The translations under genes and the position numbers were made by a program. From assembly GCF_002252585.1 (NCBI RefSeq), contig NZ_NQLD01000011.1: a DNA stretch of 64,000 bases; one strand, 5' to 3'. Within the stretch, counting starts at the first letter, position 1. Every line of letters starts with the position of its first letter. The notes below the pieces were generated by a model. The model worked only from the letters and a program-made list of their open reading frames with translations, was not told where the DNA came from and ran no database searches. The DNA is from Methanocatella intestini. Its GTDB lineage: Archaea > Methanobacteriota > Methanobacteria > Methanobacteriales > Methanobacteriaceae. This document shows positions 34,432-43,758 of the stretch, one piece after another.

Positions 34432-35451
34432 TTAACTTAAAAATTTATTAATCCAAAATGTTAAAAGCTTTTGAATGCAAAAATCATCACAATTATTTTC
34501 AAGAATAGAATTAGCTAAACTATAAGCTATTTTCTTATCCAGTAAATTATTTTCAACTTCATCAATTAAATGTAAAACCGAAGTAGTTAATGCTACATTT
34601 TCCTGTTTTCTTGCAGCCACTTGTAATGATTTTACGAATTCCTCTTTATTATCAATATCATTATAAAATTCATTAATATCCAAATCATACCTTCTTAAGC
34701 GAGCTAAAACACTGCATTGTGACTCTTTTGTAATCCAGACCTGCCTTTTAATAGCCTCAATTATTGATTCAATAACACATCTGGCTATTAGTTCTCCAAG
34801 TTTTGAATGTTTTCCTGCATTAGACAGTATATTATCAGATTCTGAATTTGAAAAAATAGCTATTCCATCAGTTCCAGTTCCTGTTGCAAATCCATTGGAA
34901 AACTGACTTGGAATTCTTAAATTACTTAAAGCTACAGTTTTTGCTTCAGTAGCTGTTACTAATCCATTAGCCAATGTTCCTGGCTCTAAACAAACATTAG
35001 TTAAAATAATTACATTAATTGTTCCAACATCGAATTGAAAGTCTCCATTTTCCTCATAATAACTTGCACTGTCCCCTGCTCTTGAGGCATTTACTCTTAC
35101 ACCGGCAGTAGTTATTGCACTGACTTCCAAGTTCCTATACTGTTTTGTAACAACGCATGCATTTTCCATTTGCGCAGAAGTTAAAAGACCTGTAGTAAAT
35201 TTAGGATCAATTCCCAAAATTCCGCTTTGTCTAACTAAATAATCATTTACACTATGATTTTCTAAAAAATCAATGTTTTCCTGAGATAAATAATGATTAA
35301 AAGCTGTTTTAAAATTTTTTTTGTATCCGCCATTTAACTCAGATGTTGAAATTCCATTTCTGCAAACTCCAAACTCAACTACTATGGAGTTTTCATAGAT
35401 ATATGCCCTATCTCCAGTTGAATTTTTAAAAATAAGTCGTTTGGTTTGCAA
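34432..35451 (-). CDS. cbiZ: Adenosylcobinamide amidohydrolase CbiZ
   Basis: CbiZ cleaves the side chain of adenosylcobinamide to adenosylcobyric acid, letting archaea salvage cobinamides for B12-type cofactors. The 339-residue protein has the family blocks VSAITTAGVRVNASRAGD, GTINVIILTN, GLVTATEAKTVAL and FATGTGTDGIAIFS. The first 60 and the last 100 residues, which contain KRQVWITKESQCSVLARL, are less conserved. The start is TTG, preceded by AAGGTATTATC. Confidence 0.87.
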   Translation of the reverse strand: MQTKRLIFKNSTGDRAYIYENSIVVEFGVCRNGISTSELNGGYKKNFKTAFNHYLSQENIDFLENHSVNDYLVRQSGILGIDPKFTTGLLTSAQMENACVVTKQYRNLEVSAITTAGVRVNASRAGDSASYYEENGDFQFDVGTINVIILTNVCLEPGTLANGLVTATEAKTVALSNLRIPSQFSNGFATGTGTDGIAIFSNSESDNILSNAGKHSKLGELIARCVIESIIEAIKRQVWITKESQCSVLARLRRYDLDINEFYNDIDNKEEFVKSLQVAARKQENVALTTSVLHLIDEVENNLLDKKIAYSLANSILENNCDDFCIQKLLTFWINKFLS

Positions 35452-35463
35452 GATAATACCTTA

Positions 35464-35502
35464 AAAAAATAAAAAGAAAAAAAGAAATTAAATAATTTCT
35501 TT
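35464..35502 (-). terminator. Terminator of the thermosome gene
   Basis: On the minus strand AAAGAAATTA pairs with TAATTTCTTT across a very short loop and leads into a long T-rich run, directly after the thermosome stop. Confidence 0.7.
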
Positions 35503-35506
35503 AAAT

Positions 35507-37126
35507 TTACATCATTGGAGGCATACCGCCCATAGCAGCAGGATCCATACCGCCCATGTCAGCGTCACCTTTACCGCTAGATGCGATTACATCATCAATT
35601 CTTAAAATCATTTCAGCTGCTTCAGAAGCAGATTGGATAGCTTGTTTTTTGACACGTTTAGGTTCAATTACACCAGCTTCTTTCATATCTGCTACTTTAC
35701 CAGTAAATACATCTAATCCCATTACAGCACTGTTTTCATGAGCAGCTCTTAAGTCTACTAATGAATCAATACTGTCTAAACCTGCATTTTCAGCTAAGGT
35801 TTTAGGAACAATTTCTAAAGCTTCTGCAAATGCATTAACTGCTAATTGTTCTCTTCCACTGATTGAATCAGCATAATCTTTGAGTTTTTTAGCCATTGCA
35901 ATTTCTGGAGCTCCTCCACCAGCTACAACTTTGTCATCTTCAACAGTAGCTGCTACAACACCAATTGCATCTTCAATAGCTCTTACGATTTCATCAACAA
36001 TGTGTTTGGTACTTCCTCTTACGAATAAGGTTACAGATTTAGCTACACTGCATTCTTCTACAAAGATCATTTCTTCGCCAGATACTTTTCTTTCTTCTAC
36101 AATACCTGCTTCACCTAAGTCGTCAGCGGTTAAATCTTCTAAATTAGTTACTACATTAGCACCAGTAGCTCTAGCTAATTTTTCAATATCTGATTTTTTA
36201 ACCCTTCTTACAGCTAAAATACCTGCTTTAGATAAGTAATGTTGTGCTAAATCATCGATACCTTTTTGTGCGAATAATACATTAGCACCAGATTCAGCTA
36301 CTTTATCTACCATATCTTTAACCATTTTTTCTTCTTGTTCAATGAAAGCTTGCATTTGAGCAGGGTCAGTTATTCTGATTTCTGCATCAACTTCAGTTTC
36401 TTTTACTTCAAGAGGAGAGTTAACTAATGCAATTTTTGCACCTTTAACTTCAGAAGGCATACCTGGGTGTACTCTTTCTTTGTCAACAATTACTCCTTCA
36501 ACTAAAGTAGAATCTTCTACAACAGCACCATCTTTTTTCTCAATTTTAATGTTGTCAGTATCTACTACACCATCTTCAGCTACTTTTTGAACTGCATCTA
36601 CGATTAATTTTGCTAATGGTTCACGTGCTGCTTCAGTTCCTTTACCAGTCATAGCAGTCATAGCTACTTTAACTAAAGTTTCTTCATCAACTGAATCAAT
36701 TGCAATATCATCTAAAATTTCTTGTGCTTTTTCAGCTGCTTGTCTGTATCCCATTGCAATGATTGTTGGGTGAATATCTTGATCTAATAAAGATTCGGAT
36801 TTTTTCAATAATTCTCCAGCAATAATTACTGCAGTAGTAGTTCCATCTCCAACTTCGTCTTCTTGAGTTTTAGCTACTTCCACCAACATTTTAGCTGCAG
36901 GATGTTCAATATCCATTTCTTTTAAGATTGTAACACCATCATTGGTTACAACAATATCTCCAAGTCCATCCACTAACATTTTGTCCATTCCTTTTGGACC
37001 TAATGTGGTTCTTACAGTTTCAGCAAGTACTTTTCCTGCTAAAATATTGTTTCTTTGAGCATCTCTTCCGACGGACCTGTTTGTTCCTTCAGGTAAAATA
37101 AAAATTGGTTGTCCACCTTGTGCCAT
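35507..37126 (-). CDS. thsA: Thermosome (group II chaperonin) subunit
   Basis: A chaperonin that folds proteins in a double ring. The 539-residue protein has LGPKGMDKMLVDGLGDIVVTNDG, the ATPase motif GDGTTTAVIIAGELL and GGGAPEIAMAKKL, and ends in a Gly/Met-rich tail (GGMDPAAMGGMPPMM), all typical. The ATG at 37126 is preceded by AAGGTGATTTTA. A TATA box at 37233-37246 gives a leader of about 80 bases. Heat-shock control is usual for the family but no operator was identified. Confidence 0.97.
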   Translation of the reverse strand: MAQGGQPIFILPEGTNRSVGRDAQRNNILAGKVLAETVRTTLGPKGMDKMLVDGLGDIVVTNDGVTILKEMDIEHPAAKMLVEVAKTQEDEVGDGTTTAVIIAGELLKKSESLLDQDIHPTIIAMGYRQAAEKAQEILDDIAIDSVDEETLVKVAMTAMTGKGTEAAREPLAKLIVDAVQKVAEDGVVDTDNIKIEKKDGAVVEDSTLVEGVIVDKERVHPGMPSEVKGAKIALVNSPLEVKETEVDAEIRITDPAQMQAFIEQEEKMVKDMVDKVAESGANVLFAQKGIDDLAQHYLSKAGILAVRRVKKSDIEKLARATGANVVTNLEDLTADDLGEAGIVEERKVSGEEMIFVEECSVAKSVTLFVRGSTKHIVDEIVRAIEDAIGVVAATVEDDKVVAGGGAPEIAMAKKLKDYADSISGREQLAVNAFAEALEIVPKTLAENAGLDSIDSLVDLRAAHENSAVMGLDVFTGKVADMKEAGVIEPKRVKKQAIQSASEAAEMILRIDDVIASSGKGDADMGGMDPAAMGGMPPMM

Positions 37127-37232
37127 TAAAATCACCTTTTAAAATTAATTTATTATTTATAGAACAGTTTAAATATCAACATGAAAAATAATTATATTGT
37201 TGAATAACCCTTCTACCATATAATGAGTTTAA

Positions 37233-37246
37233 GGTTATATAAATAC
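37233..37246. promoter_or_regulatory. Shared TATA element between thermosome and cyclase genes
   Basis: GGTTATATAAATAC reads as a TATA box on both strands. On the plus strand it lies about 25 bases before the ATG at 37264, predicting a leaderless mRNA. On the minus strand it serves the thermosome gene. Confidence 0.55.
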
Positions 37247-37263
37247 TTATCGGTTGTAAAAAA

Positions 37264-37884
37264 ATGGAATATATTGACCTCACATACAAACTAAAAAATG
37301 AAATTCCAGAATACCCTGGAGATCCCAAAACAAAACTTGATTATTTTAAGAAAGCTGATGAAACAGACAGTTCCACATTGTTTAAATTAGAAACTGGACT
37401 TCATACAGGGACCCATATGGATTCACCATTCCATTACATCACAAATGGGAAAAAAATATCCCAGTTGCCTCTAGAAAATTTTATTGGTGAAGCTAGCATA
37501 AATTACGTTGAAAGTAAAAGTAAGGAAATTTTAGTTAAAAATTGTAATTTAAAAAATTCAAAAGAAAAGATAGCTATAATAATCACAGGATGGGGCGAAT
37601 ATTTTGGCAGTAAAAAGTACTTCTATGAAAATCCTTACATCTCTAATGAATTAGCTGACATGATTATAGAAAAAAATATTAAAGGGATTGCAATAGATAC
37701 ATGCTCAGTTGATAAATATGGAGAAAATACAATTCATAAAAAATTACTTGAAAATAATGTTTGGATTGTTGAAAATATAACAAATTGTGATGATTTAAAT
37801 AAAACTAAGTATAACTCATTCTTTATTCCATTAAATATTGAAGCAGAAGCTTCACCAGTTAGAGCTTTTCTAAAAAAAGATTGA
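37264..37884 (+). CDS. Cyclase family protein (kynurenine formamidase-like hydrolase)
   Basis: A 206-residue member of the cyclase/formamidase hydrolases. The metal-binding motif is complete: H47-T-G-T-H51-M-D53-S-P55-F-H57. Other blocks are IAIIITGWGEYFG and KGIAIDTCSVDKYG. Members hydrolyse N-formylkynurenine or other amides and lactones; the substrate here is unknown. It appears to be leaderless and diverges from the thermosome gene. Confidence 0.85.
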   Translation: MEYIDLTYKLKNEIPEYPGDPKTKLDYFKKADETDSSTLFKLETGLHTGTHMDSPFHYITNGKKISQLPLENFIGEASINYVESKSKEILVKNCNLKNSKEKIAIIITGWGEYFGSKKYFYENPYISNELADMIIEKNIKGIAIDTCSVDKYGENTIHKKLLENNVWIVENITNCDDLNKTKYNSFFIPLNIEAEASPVRAFLKKD

Positions 37885-37893
37885 AAAAAGAGA

Positions 37894-38745
37894 TTATTTT
37901 TTATTAAATCGCTTTTTCTCCAACCTAAATGGAGGAGTCCTGTCCATAGTTTCATAAGCTTCCTGTTCTTCCTGAAGCTCATTAAAGAAATTGTTAATTT
38001 CTTCCAAACGTTTAATCTTATCATCTTTAGAAGATAATTCCCTTTGAAGATTAATATAATCCTCTTTAGGAATAGTAGATTCTCTTAAAAGAGATAATTC
38101 TTTTTGAAGATTAATATAATTATCTTTAGGAATAGTAGATTCTCTTAAAAGAGATACTTCATTTTCTTTAGCAGTAATTATGTTATTTTTTTCAGATAAC
38201 TCATTATTTTTATATTCAATTTCTCTTTCAAGATTAGAAATCTTACTTTTAAATTCAGCATTATTTTCCAATTTAATAACCTGAATTTTATAATCATCAA
38301 TAGTTCTTGAAAGCATGTTAATTTGAGCCTCTTTCTCAGCAATACTTTTAAAAGATTCATTTAATCTTTCATTAACTTCAGCAAGCTCTTTTTTCTTATA
38401 ATCCCTCAATTGTTCTGCAAAATATTCTTTAATTTCATCAAGAGAATTATTTACATAATCTAATTCATAAATTCTATCTTCTTGATTTTTAATTAGAGCA
38501 TCTTTTTCATCTAGTTGTTTTTTCAAAAGATTAATTTCATCCTCAGCTTTAAATTTAATAAGAGAAACTTCTTTTTCTTTATTAAGAATATGATTTTCAA
38601 GTTCCTGAATCTTCTGAGGAGTGGTATCTTTAGCTTTAGCTATTTCCAATTCAGTTAAATTGAATTTAAGCCTGTTTAACTCTAATAGACAATCACGAAT
38701 TAAATTTTGTAATGTTTCATTTTCAATACCAGCACCTAATTCCAT
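37894..38745 (-). CDS. Coiled-coil protein with a duplicated 20-residue repeat
   Basis: A 283-residue, almost wholly helical protein with heptads of Leu/Ile and many Lys/Glu from about residue 20 to 260. Residues near 205-250 hold two near-identical copies of a 20-residue unit (SLLRESTIPKEDYINLQREL). They are encoded by two adjacent 60-base DNA repeats at about 38041-38160. There is no signal, membrane segment or catalytic motif. It resembles the 11756-12679 protein only in being coiled coil. The SD AAGGGATAAC precedes the ATG. Confidence 0.65.
   Translation of the reverse strand: MELGAGIENETLQNLIRDCLLELNRLKFNLTELEIAKAKDTTPQKIQELENHILNKEKEVSLIKFKAEDEINLLKKQLDEKDALIKNQEDRIYELDYVNNSLDEIKEYFAEQLRDYKKKELAEVNERLNESFKSIAEKEAQINMLSRTIDDYKIQVIKLENNAEFKSKISNLEREIEYKNNELSEKNNIITAKENEVSLLRESTIPKDNYINLQKELSLLRESTIPKEDYINLQRELSSKDDKIKRLEEINNFFNELQEEQEAYETMDRTPPFRLEKKRFNKK
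38041..38160. repeat. 60-base tandem duplication inside the coiled-coil gene
   Basis: The two 60-base blocks 38041-38100 and 38101-38160 differ at only a few positions and keep the reading frame, giving two 20-residue protein repeats. Confidence 0.85.
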
Positions 38746-38948
38746 GTTATCCCTTAATTTAAAAATTTTTATCCCAATATCTAGTTGAATAATAAAAATT
38801 CAAATATTATAACTAATAAAGTATTATGAAATTCATACTATTTAAATTAAACTCTAAACATCATCAAAAATTAAAACTAAAAGTAAACAGAAATTATCTT
38901 AAAAATAAGAAAAATATTAGGAAAAATAAAAAAATAAAAATGATAAAA

Positions 38949-39998
38949 TCAGAGTATTTTATCATTAATTAATTCAGCATTTAATACAGAAGCTCCAGCA
39001 GCTCCACGAATTGTATTATGTCCAACTAACACATATTTAAAACTATTATCAAATACTTTGTCTTTTCTCAACCTTCCAACTGAAACAGACATACCATTAC
39101 CTGCATTTCTATCCATTCTTGGTTGAGGACGATCAATTTCTTCTTTAACAATGACTGGATTTTTAGGTGCAGAGAATAAATTTAATTTTTGAGGCAATGC
39201 TTTGAAATTAGCCATTTTATCTTTAACATCGTTAATATCAAAGTCATCATCCAACTCAACAAATACTGCTTCAGTATGACCATCAATAACCGGAACTCTA
39301 TGACAGGAAGCACTTAATTTAAAATCAGCATCAGAAACTTTTTCCCCATCATAATTACCCAAAAGATGTAATGTTTCACTTTCCATCTTTTCTTCTTCAT
39401 TACCAATATAAGGAACAAGATTATCAACAATAGCCATAGAAGGTACACCATTATATCCTGCACCTGACACTGCTTGCATTGTTGAAACCCTAATTGCATC
39501 TACATTAAAATTATCAACAATAGGTTTTAATGATAAAGTTAAAGCAATAGTTGAACAATTAGGATTAGTTACAATGAATCCATCCCAGTTATTTTCCTTT
39601 TGCTGAGCATCAATCATGTCTAAATATTCTGGATTAACTTCAGGAATAACTAAAGGAATATTTTTCTTCATCCTGTGAGCACTAGCATTACTTGCAACAA
39701 CATAATCCCTAGCAAAATCTTTTTCAACTTTAGCTGCAAATTCTGTTGGAAGAGATGAAAATACAATATCCACATCATTATCCATTGCATCAGCATCAGT
39801 TTCTTTTACAATAATATCTTTAACAGATTCAGGCATTTCATTATCAAGATACCATGTAGTAGCATCCTCGTATCTTTTACCTGCAGATCTTGAAGATGCT
39901 GCCAATGCTGTAATTTCAAAATCTGGATGATTATCAAGTAATTGGATAAATCTTTGACCAACCATTCCAGTTGCACCAAGTATACCAACATTTACCAT
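38949..39998 (-). CDS. asd: Aspartate-semialdehyde dehydrogenase
   Basis: It reduces aspartyl phosphate to aspartate semialdehyde for lysine, threonine and methionine synthesis. The 349-residue protein has the NADP motif GILGATGMVGQRF, the catalytic C148 in TNPNCSTIAL and SASCHRVPVIDGHTEAVFVEL. The ATG at 39998 follows AGGTGTTATCT and is preferred to one nine bases earlier. It is the last gene of lysC-dapA-dapB-asd. Confidence 0.96.
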   Translation of the reverse strand: MVNVGILGATGMVGQRFIQLLDNHPDFEITALAASSRSAGKRYEDATTWYLDNEMPESVKDIIVKETDADAMDNDVDIVFSSLPTEFAAKVEKDFARDYVVASNASAHRMKKNIPLVIPEVNPEYLDMIDAQQKENNWDGFIVTNPNCSTIALTLSLKPIVDNFNVDAIRVSTMQAVSGAGYNGVPSMAIVDNLVPYIGNEEEKMESETLHLLGNYDGEKVSDADFKLSASCHRVPVIDGHTEAVFVELDDDFDINDVKDKMANFKALPQKLNLFSAPKNPVIVKEEIDRPQPRMDRNAGNGMSVSVGRLRKDKVFDNSFKYVLVGHNTIRGAAGASVLNAELINDKIL

Positions 39999-40007
39999 AG
40001 ATAACAC

Positions 40008-40829
40008 CTATTCTAATCCTAAAACATCATTCATACTACTTACAATACCAGATTCAGCATCTGGAATGTATCTGATAGCTCTAATTACCCCCGCAATAAA
40101 AACTTCCCTTGTGTGAGCACGGTGAGTAAATTCTATTCTTTCACCATCACCAACAAACATTACAGTATGGTCTCCAACAATGTCTCCACCACGAATAGCA
40201 TGTAAACCTATTTCTTCTTTGGTTCTTTTACCAACCATTCCCTGTCTTCCATAAACTCCTACTTCTTCAGGGTTACGGTCAAGTTCATTAGCTATTACTT
40301 CAAATGCAGTCATTGCAGTTCCAGATGGAGCGTCTTTTTTCTGATTGTGATGTGCTTCAATAATTTCAATGTCAAAATCATTTAAGATAGGAGTTAATTT
40401 TTTCAAAGTATTGAAAAATACATTTACCCCAATAGACATGTTAGATGAAATAACTGCTTTTACATCATTGTCTTTTACATTTTTAATATTTTCAGCCATT
40501 TGTTCATCAGTAAAACCAGTAGTGCCCACTACAACATTAACACCGCATGCAGTAGCTTTTTTAACTGTTTCCACTGCTGCATGAGCTATAGTGAAATCAA
40601 CTAAAACATCTGCTTCAGATTCTTTTAATGTTTCTTCTAATTTTTCAGCACCGACAATTTTAACTCCAAGTTCACCAGCACCAGCTTGAATACCTGCATC
40701 TACTCCAGCTAATGGAGAGTTAGGAATTTCAATAGCGGCAACTACTTCCATATCATCTTGCTGTGTTATTTTTCTAATAATACCGGAGCCCATTCTTCCA
40801 GCTGCTCCAGTGACTGCTACTTTAATCAT
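40008..40829 (-). CDS. dapB: 4-hydroxy-tetrahydrodipicolinate reductase
   Basis: It performs the second dedicated lysine step with NAD(P)H. The 273-residue protein has the dinucleotide-binding VTGAAGRMGSGI at the N-terminus, VVGTTGFT, and the signature EIIEAHHNQKKDAPSGTA that holds the active-site His and Lys. It follows dapA by 12 bases and precedes asd by nine bases. Confidence 0.96.
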   Translation of the reverse strand: MIKVAVTGAAGRMGSGIIRKITQQDDMEVVAAIEIPNSPLAGVDAGIQAGAGELGVKIVGAEKLEETLKESEADVLVDFTIAHAAVETVKKATACGVNVVVGTTGFTDEQMAENIKNVKDNDVKAVISSNMSIGVNVFFNTLKKLTPILNDFDIEIIEAHHNQKKDAPSGTAMTAFEVIANELDRNPEEVGVYGRQGMVGKRTKEEIGLHAIRGGDIVGDHTVMFVGDGERIEFTHRAHTREVFIAGVIRAIRYIPDAESGIVSSMNDVLGLE

Positions 40830-40841
40830 AATATTACCAAC

Positions 40842-41735
40842 TTAAATTAAATCTGCTTCTTTTAAAGCTTTTTTGAGAATTTCAACATTTTCATCTTTCA
40901 TATCTGCTAATGGTGCCCTAAGAGGTCCTGCAGGAAGACCCATTATATTCATTGCTGTTTTTGCAGGTACTGGATTACTTTCAATGAAAAGAGCATCAAT
41001 TACATTAATCATTTCGTAATGAAGCTCTTGAGCTCTGGTATAATCATCATTCAATATACTGTCAACCATTAAAACCATCCTTTTAGGATCCACATTAGCT
41101 GATGCACTAATTACACCAGTTCCTCCCAAAGCCATAATAGGTAAAGTTAAACCGTCTTCACCAGACAATATATTGAAATCTTCTTCAAGACCTTCTTTTG
41201 TTAAAGCTTTATAAAGTTTAGATACTTTATCTATGCTTCCACTAGCTTCTTTAACTGCATCAATACCATCAATTTTAGCTAATTCCACAATAGTTTCAAC
41301 ACTTATGTCCACACCAGTACGTGACGGAACATTATATGCTATAATCGGAATATCAGTTACATCACTAATAGCCTGATAATGTTTAATCAATGCATGCTGT
41401 TGTGGTTTATTATAATAAGGGGTGATTACTAAAGCAGCATCAGCACCTAATTCTTCTGCAGATTTAGTTAATTCAATAGCTTCATGTGTAGAATTACTGC
41501 CTGATCCTGCTACTGTTTCAACTCTGCCGTCAACTTCATCAATTAAAATTTCTACTACTTTTCTGTGTTCATCATGAGTTAATGTAGCTGATTCACCAGA
41601 AGTTCCGGCACCAACCAAACCAGTTACACCTTTATCAATCAAATAATTAATATTGGACCTAAATCCTTCTTCATCAATTTTCCCATCATCAGTAAATGGA
41701 GTTATCATTGCAACATATGTTCCTTCAAAATTCAT
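40842..41735 (-). CDS. dapA: 4-hydroxy-tetrahydrodipicolinate synthase
   Basis: It condenses pyruvate with aspartate semialdehyde. The 297-residue TIM barrel has the Schiff-base K162 (DAVKEASGSID), Y134 in AYNVPSRTG, GTSGESATL and the ITPYYNKP loop. The gene starts within the last four bases of lysC (ATGA overlap) after GAGGTTTTAAA. Confidence 0.96.
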   Translation of the reverse strand: MNFEGTYVAMITPFTDDGKIDEEGFRSNINYLIDKGVTGLVGAGTSGESATLTHDEHRKVVEILIDEVDGRVETVAGSGSNSTHEAIELTKSAEELGADAALVITPYYNKPQQHALIKHYQAISDVTDIPIIAYNVPSRTGVDISVETIVELAKIDGIDAVKEASGSIDKVSKLYKALTKEGLEEDFNILSGEDGLTLPIMALGGTGVISASANVDPKRMVLMVDSILNDDYTRAQELHYEMINVIDALFIESNPVPAKTAMNIMGLPAGPLRAPLADMKDENVEILKKALKEADLI

Positions 41736-42952
41736 TTTAAAACCTCTTTAATTAATTCAAGTGCTTTTTCACCATCTTTCCAATCGACAAATAATACCAC
41801 AGCAGTTTGAGAAGAAGATATCTCAACAATGTTGATATTGTTTTTCCTAAGCGGGTTTGTAATATTAGAAATGATGCCCGGTTCATCAATAAACTCAGGA
41901 CTAACTACAGTAATCATAGCTGTATCATCACCAAGAGATAATGAACTTAAAACATCTTCATCAATTACCCAACTGTGCAATAAATGATATGCTTTATCAG
42001 AATCCTTTTTTTCTACAAAGGTTGTTATAGAATTCTGACCTGCTGAAATGCCAAATATATTAATTTTATTTTCTGCAAGGCATGAAGTTAAATTTGCTAA
42101 AAGTCCCACTTTCTTAAGCATTTCCTCTCCAACAATAGCAATGACAGAAATAGGATTTTTATATAAAGATACTGTCTTTAACATGTCTCCTTCAAAAGGA
42201 CCAGTTATTTTTGTACCTTTAGCACTTAAATCACCATTATTGAAGTTGATAATTTTTGCACTTATCAATGGGTCTTTATATTTTAGAGCATGAGGATGTA
42301 AAACCTGTGCTCCATGAGTAGCTAAATCTCTCATTTCTTCAACAGAAATTTCATCTAATAATTCAGCTTCTTCTATTTTATTGGGGTCAGTTGACATTAC
42401 TCCATCAACATCAGTAACAATAACTACATCATTAGCACCTAAACAATGGCCAAGTAAAAATGCAGTTACATCACTGCCACCTCTCCCAATAGTTGTAATT
42501 TCACCACTAGGGCCTTTTCCTAAAAATCCGCAAATAACTGGGATAATACCTTGACTAATAAGATCTTTTATTCCATCACATTTTTTATCAGTTGTTGCAA
42601 AATCAATTTTGGCATTGAGTGAATTAGAATCTGTTATAACCGGCCATTTATCATTGTATGGATCAATAAATTCTGCCTTCACACCTAAAGATTCAATAGC
42701 TGCAGCAAATAATCTTGAGCTAGTTAATTCACCCATAGCCATTATTTCTGCCTTTTGCTTATCAGTTAAACCTCCACCAATAGCTTCAGTAGACAATTCA
42801 ATTAACTCATCAGTTGAATTATTAACTGCAGAAACAACTACAACTAATTGATTGCCTTTCATATATTCATTTACCACAGATTGCGCTGCTTTTCTAATTC
42901 TGGAGCCATCTCCAACCGATGTACCTCCGAATTTTGCTACTATCAAATCCAT
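41732..42952 (-). CDS. lysC: Aspartate kinase
   Basis: It phosphorylates aspartate, the first step to lysine, threonine and methionine. The 406-residue protein begins IVAKFGGTSVGDG, carries TTIGRGGSDVTAFLLG in the kinase domain (1-260), and ends in two ACT domains (from VSLYKNPISVIAIVGEEML and MITVVSPEFIDEPGIISNI) that normally give feedback inhibition. SD AGGTGAATATTA. It is the first gene of the operon. Confidence 0.96.
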   Translation of the reverse strand: MDLIVAKFGGTSVGDGSRIRKAAQSVVNEYMKGNQLVVVVSAVNNSTDELIELSTEAIGGGLTDKQKAEIMAMGELTSSRLFAAAIESLGVKAEFIDPYNDKWPVITDSNSLNAKIDFATTDKKCDGIKDLISQGIIPVICGFLGKGPSGEITTIGRGGSDVTAFLLGHCLGANDVVIVTDVDGVMSTDPNKIEEAELLDEISVEEMRDLATHGAQVLHPHALKYKDPLISAKIINFNNGDLSAKGTKITGPFEGDMLKTVSLYKNPISVIAIVGEEMLKKVGLLANLTSCLAENKINIFGISAGQNSITTFVEKKDSDKAYHLLHSWVIDEDVLSSLSLGDDTAMITVVSPEFIDEPGIISNITNPLRKNNINIVEISSSQTAVVLFVDWKDGEKALELIKEVLK

Positions 42953-43144
42953 TAATATTCACCTATTTCCATAAAAATTTCACTAGATTTTTGAATAAAC
43001 AAAAATACCTAATTATTTATATGAATAAACACATTAATAAACTTTTAAAATAGGCTACAAAAGACTAAAATTAAAAAAAGTAGAATACTAAAATTGAACA
43101 AAATAATGATAATAATAAAAAAATTAAAAAAAAATGAAAAAGAC

Positions 43145-43342
43145 TTATTCTTGAGTTTGTTCTAATCTCACAAGTCTTGTAACATATCCTGCGATTTTAT
43201 TTCTTAAATGTTTAGTACTTACAGTAGAATATTCCATAACTAATTTTTTATTTTGATCAAAATCAGTAGTGAAAACACCTTTGTGAGTTTCTATAAGTTC
43301 TTTTGCTAAACGTTTAACAAATGAAGTTCTAATATTACCCAT
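43145..43342 (-). CDS. rps17e: 30S ribosomal protein S17e
   Basis: A 65-residue archaeal/eukaryotic-type ribosomal protein: MGNIRTSFVKRLAKELIE, then FDQNKKLVMEYSTVSTKHLRNKIAGYVTRLV, which is the complete family pattern. The ATG at 43342 lies after AAGGAGGAATGTTA; the two extra residues of the longer frame are not conserved. It overlaps the end of the chorismate mutase gene by eight bases. Confidence 0.95.
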   Translation of the reverse strand: MGNIRTSFVKRLAKELIETHKGVFTTDFDQNKKLVMEYSTVSTKHLRNKIAGYVTRLVRLEQTQE

Positions 43343-43670
43343 TAACATTCCTCCTTAAAATTTCTTTTTGCTCATTTTTACTTAATGTAGTTAGCATATC
43401 CATGATTTGATTACTAATATCAACATCAATATGGTTTTTTTCAGATAACTTCTCAATTTTTTTATGAATTGAATCCTCTCTTTTCTTATCATATACAGGC
43501 ATGCCAATATAGTCCTTTGCAAGGGCTATATCCATAGCAAATGAAGTTCTCTGACAAATTAAATCAAAAATTTCATTATCAATTTCATCAATGCGTTTTC
43601 TAGAGTCTAAAAGCACTTTCTCGGCATCTTTTTTATCTTTAAAAGATTTTAGCTTGTAATTATTTTTCAA
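43335..43670 (-). CDS. Chorismate mutase, AroQ class
   Basis: It converts chorismate to prephenate for phenylalanine and tyrosine. The 111-residue protein is all helical. It has the AroQ pattern SRKRIDEIDNEIFDLICQRTSFAMDIALAK and the later YDKKREDSIHKKI, with catalytic Arg and Lys in the expected helices. The start codon is TTG, four bases after GGTGA. It is co-transcribed with S17e. Confidence 0.88.
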   Translation of the reverse strand: MKNNYKLKSFKDKKDAEKVLLDSRKRIDEIDNEIFDLICQRTSFAMDIALAKDYIGMPVYDKKREDSIHKKIEKLSEKNHIDVDISNQIMDMLTTLSKNEQKEILRRNVNG

Positions 43671-43758
43671 GAAATCACCATCTTTTGATAATAATGATAA
43701 TAATATAGTTTATTTGTATTATACTATTTAATACTATGGATTATTTGAAAACTTAACA

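Noticed and set aside
35880..36239. 119-residue plus-strand frame
   Set aside because: It is a shadow of the thermosome coding sequence on the other strand.
37734..38024. 96-residue minus-strand frame
   Set aside because: It overlaps the coiled-coil gene in another frame and the end of the cyclase gene, with no SD and no motif.
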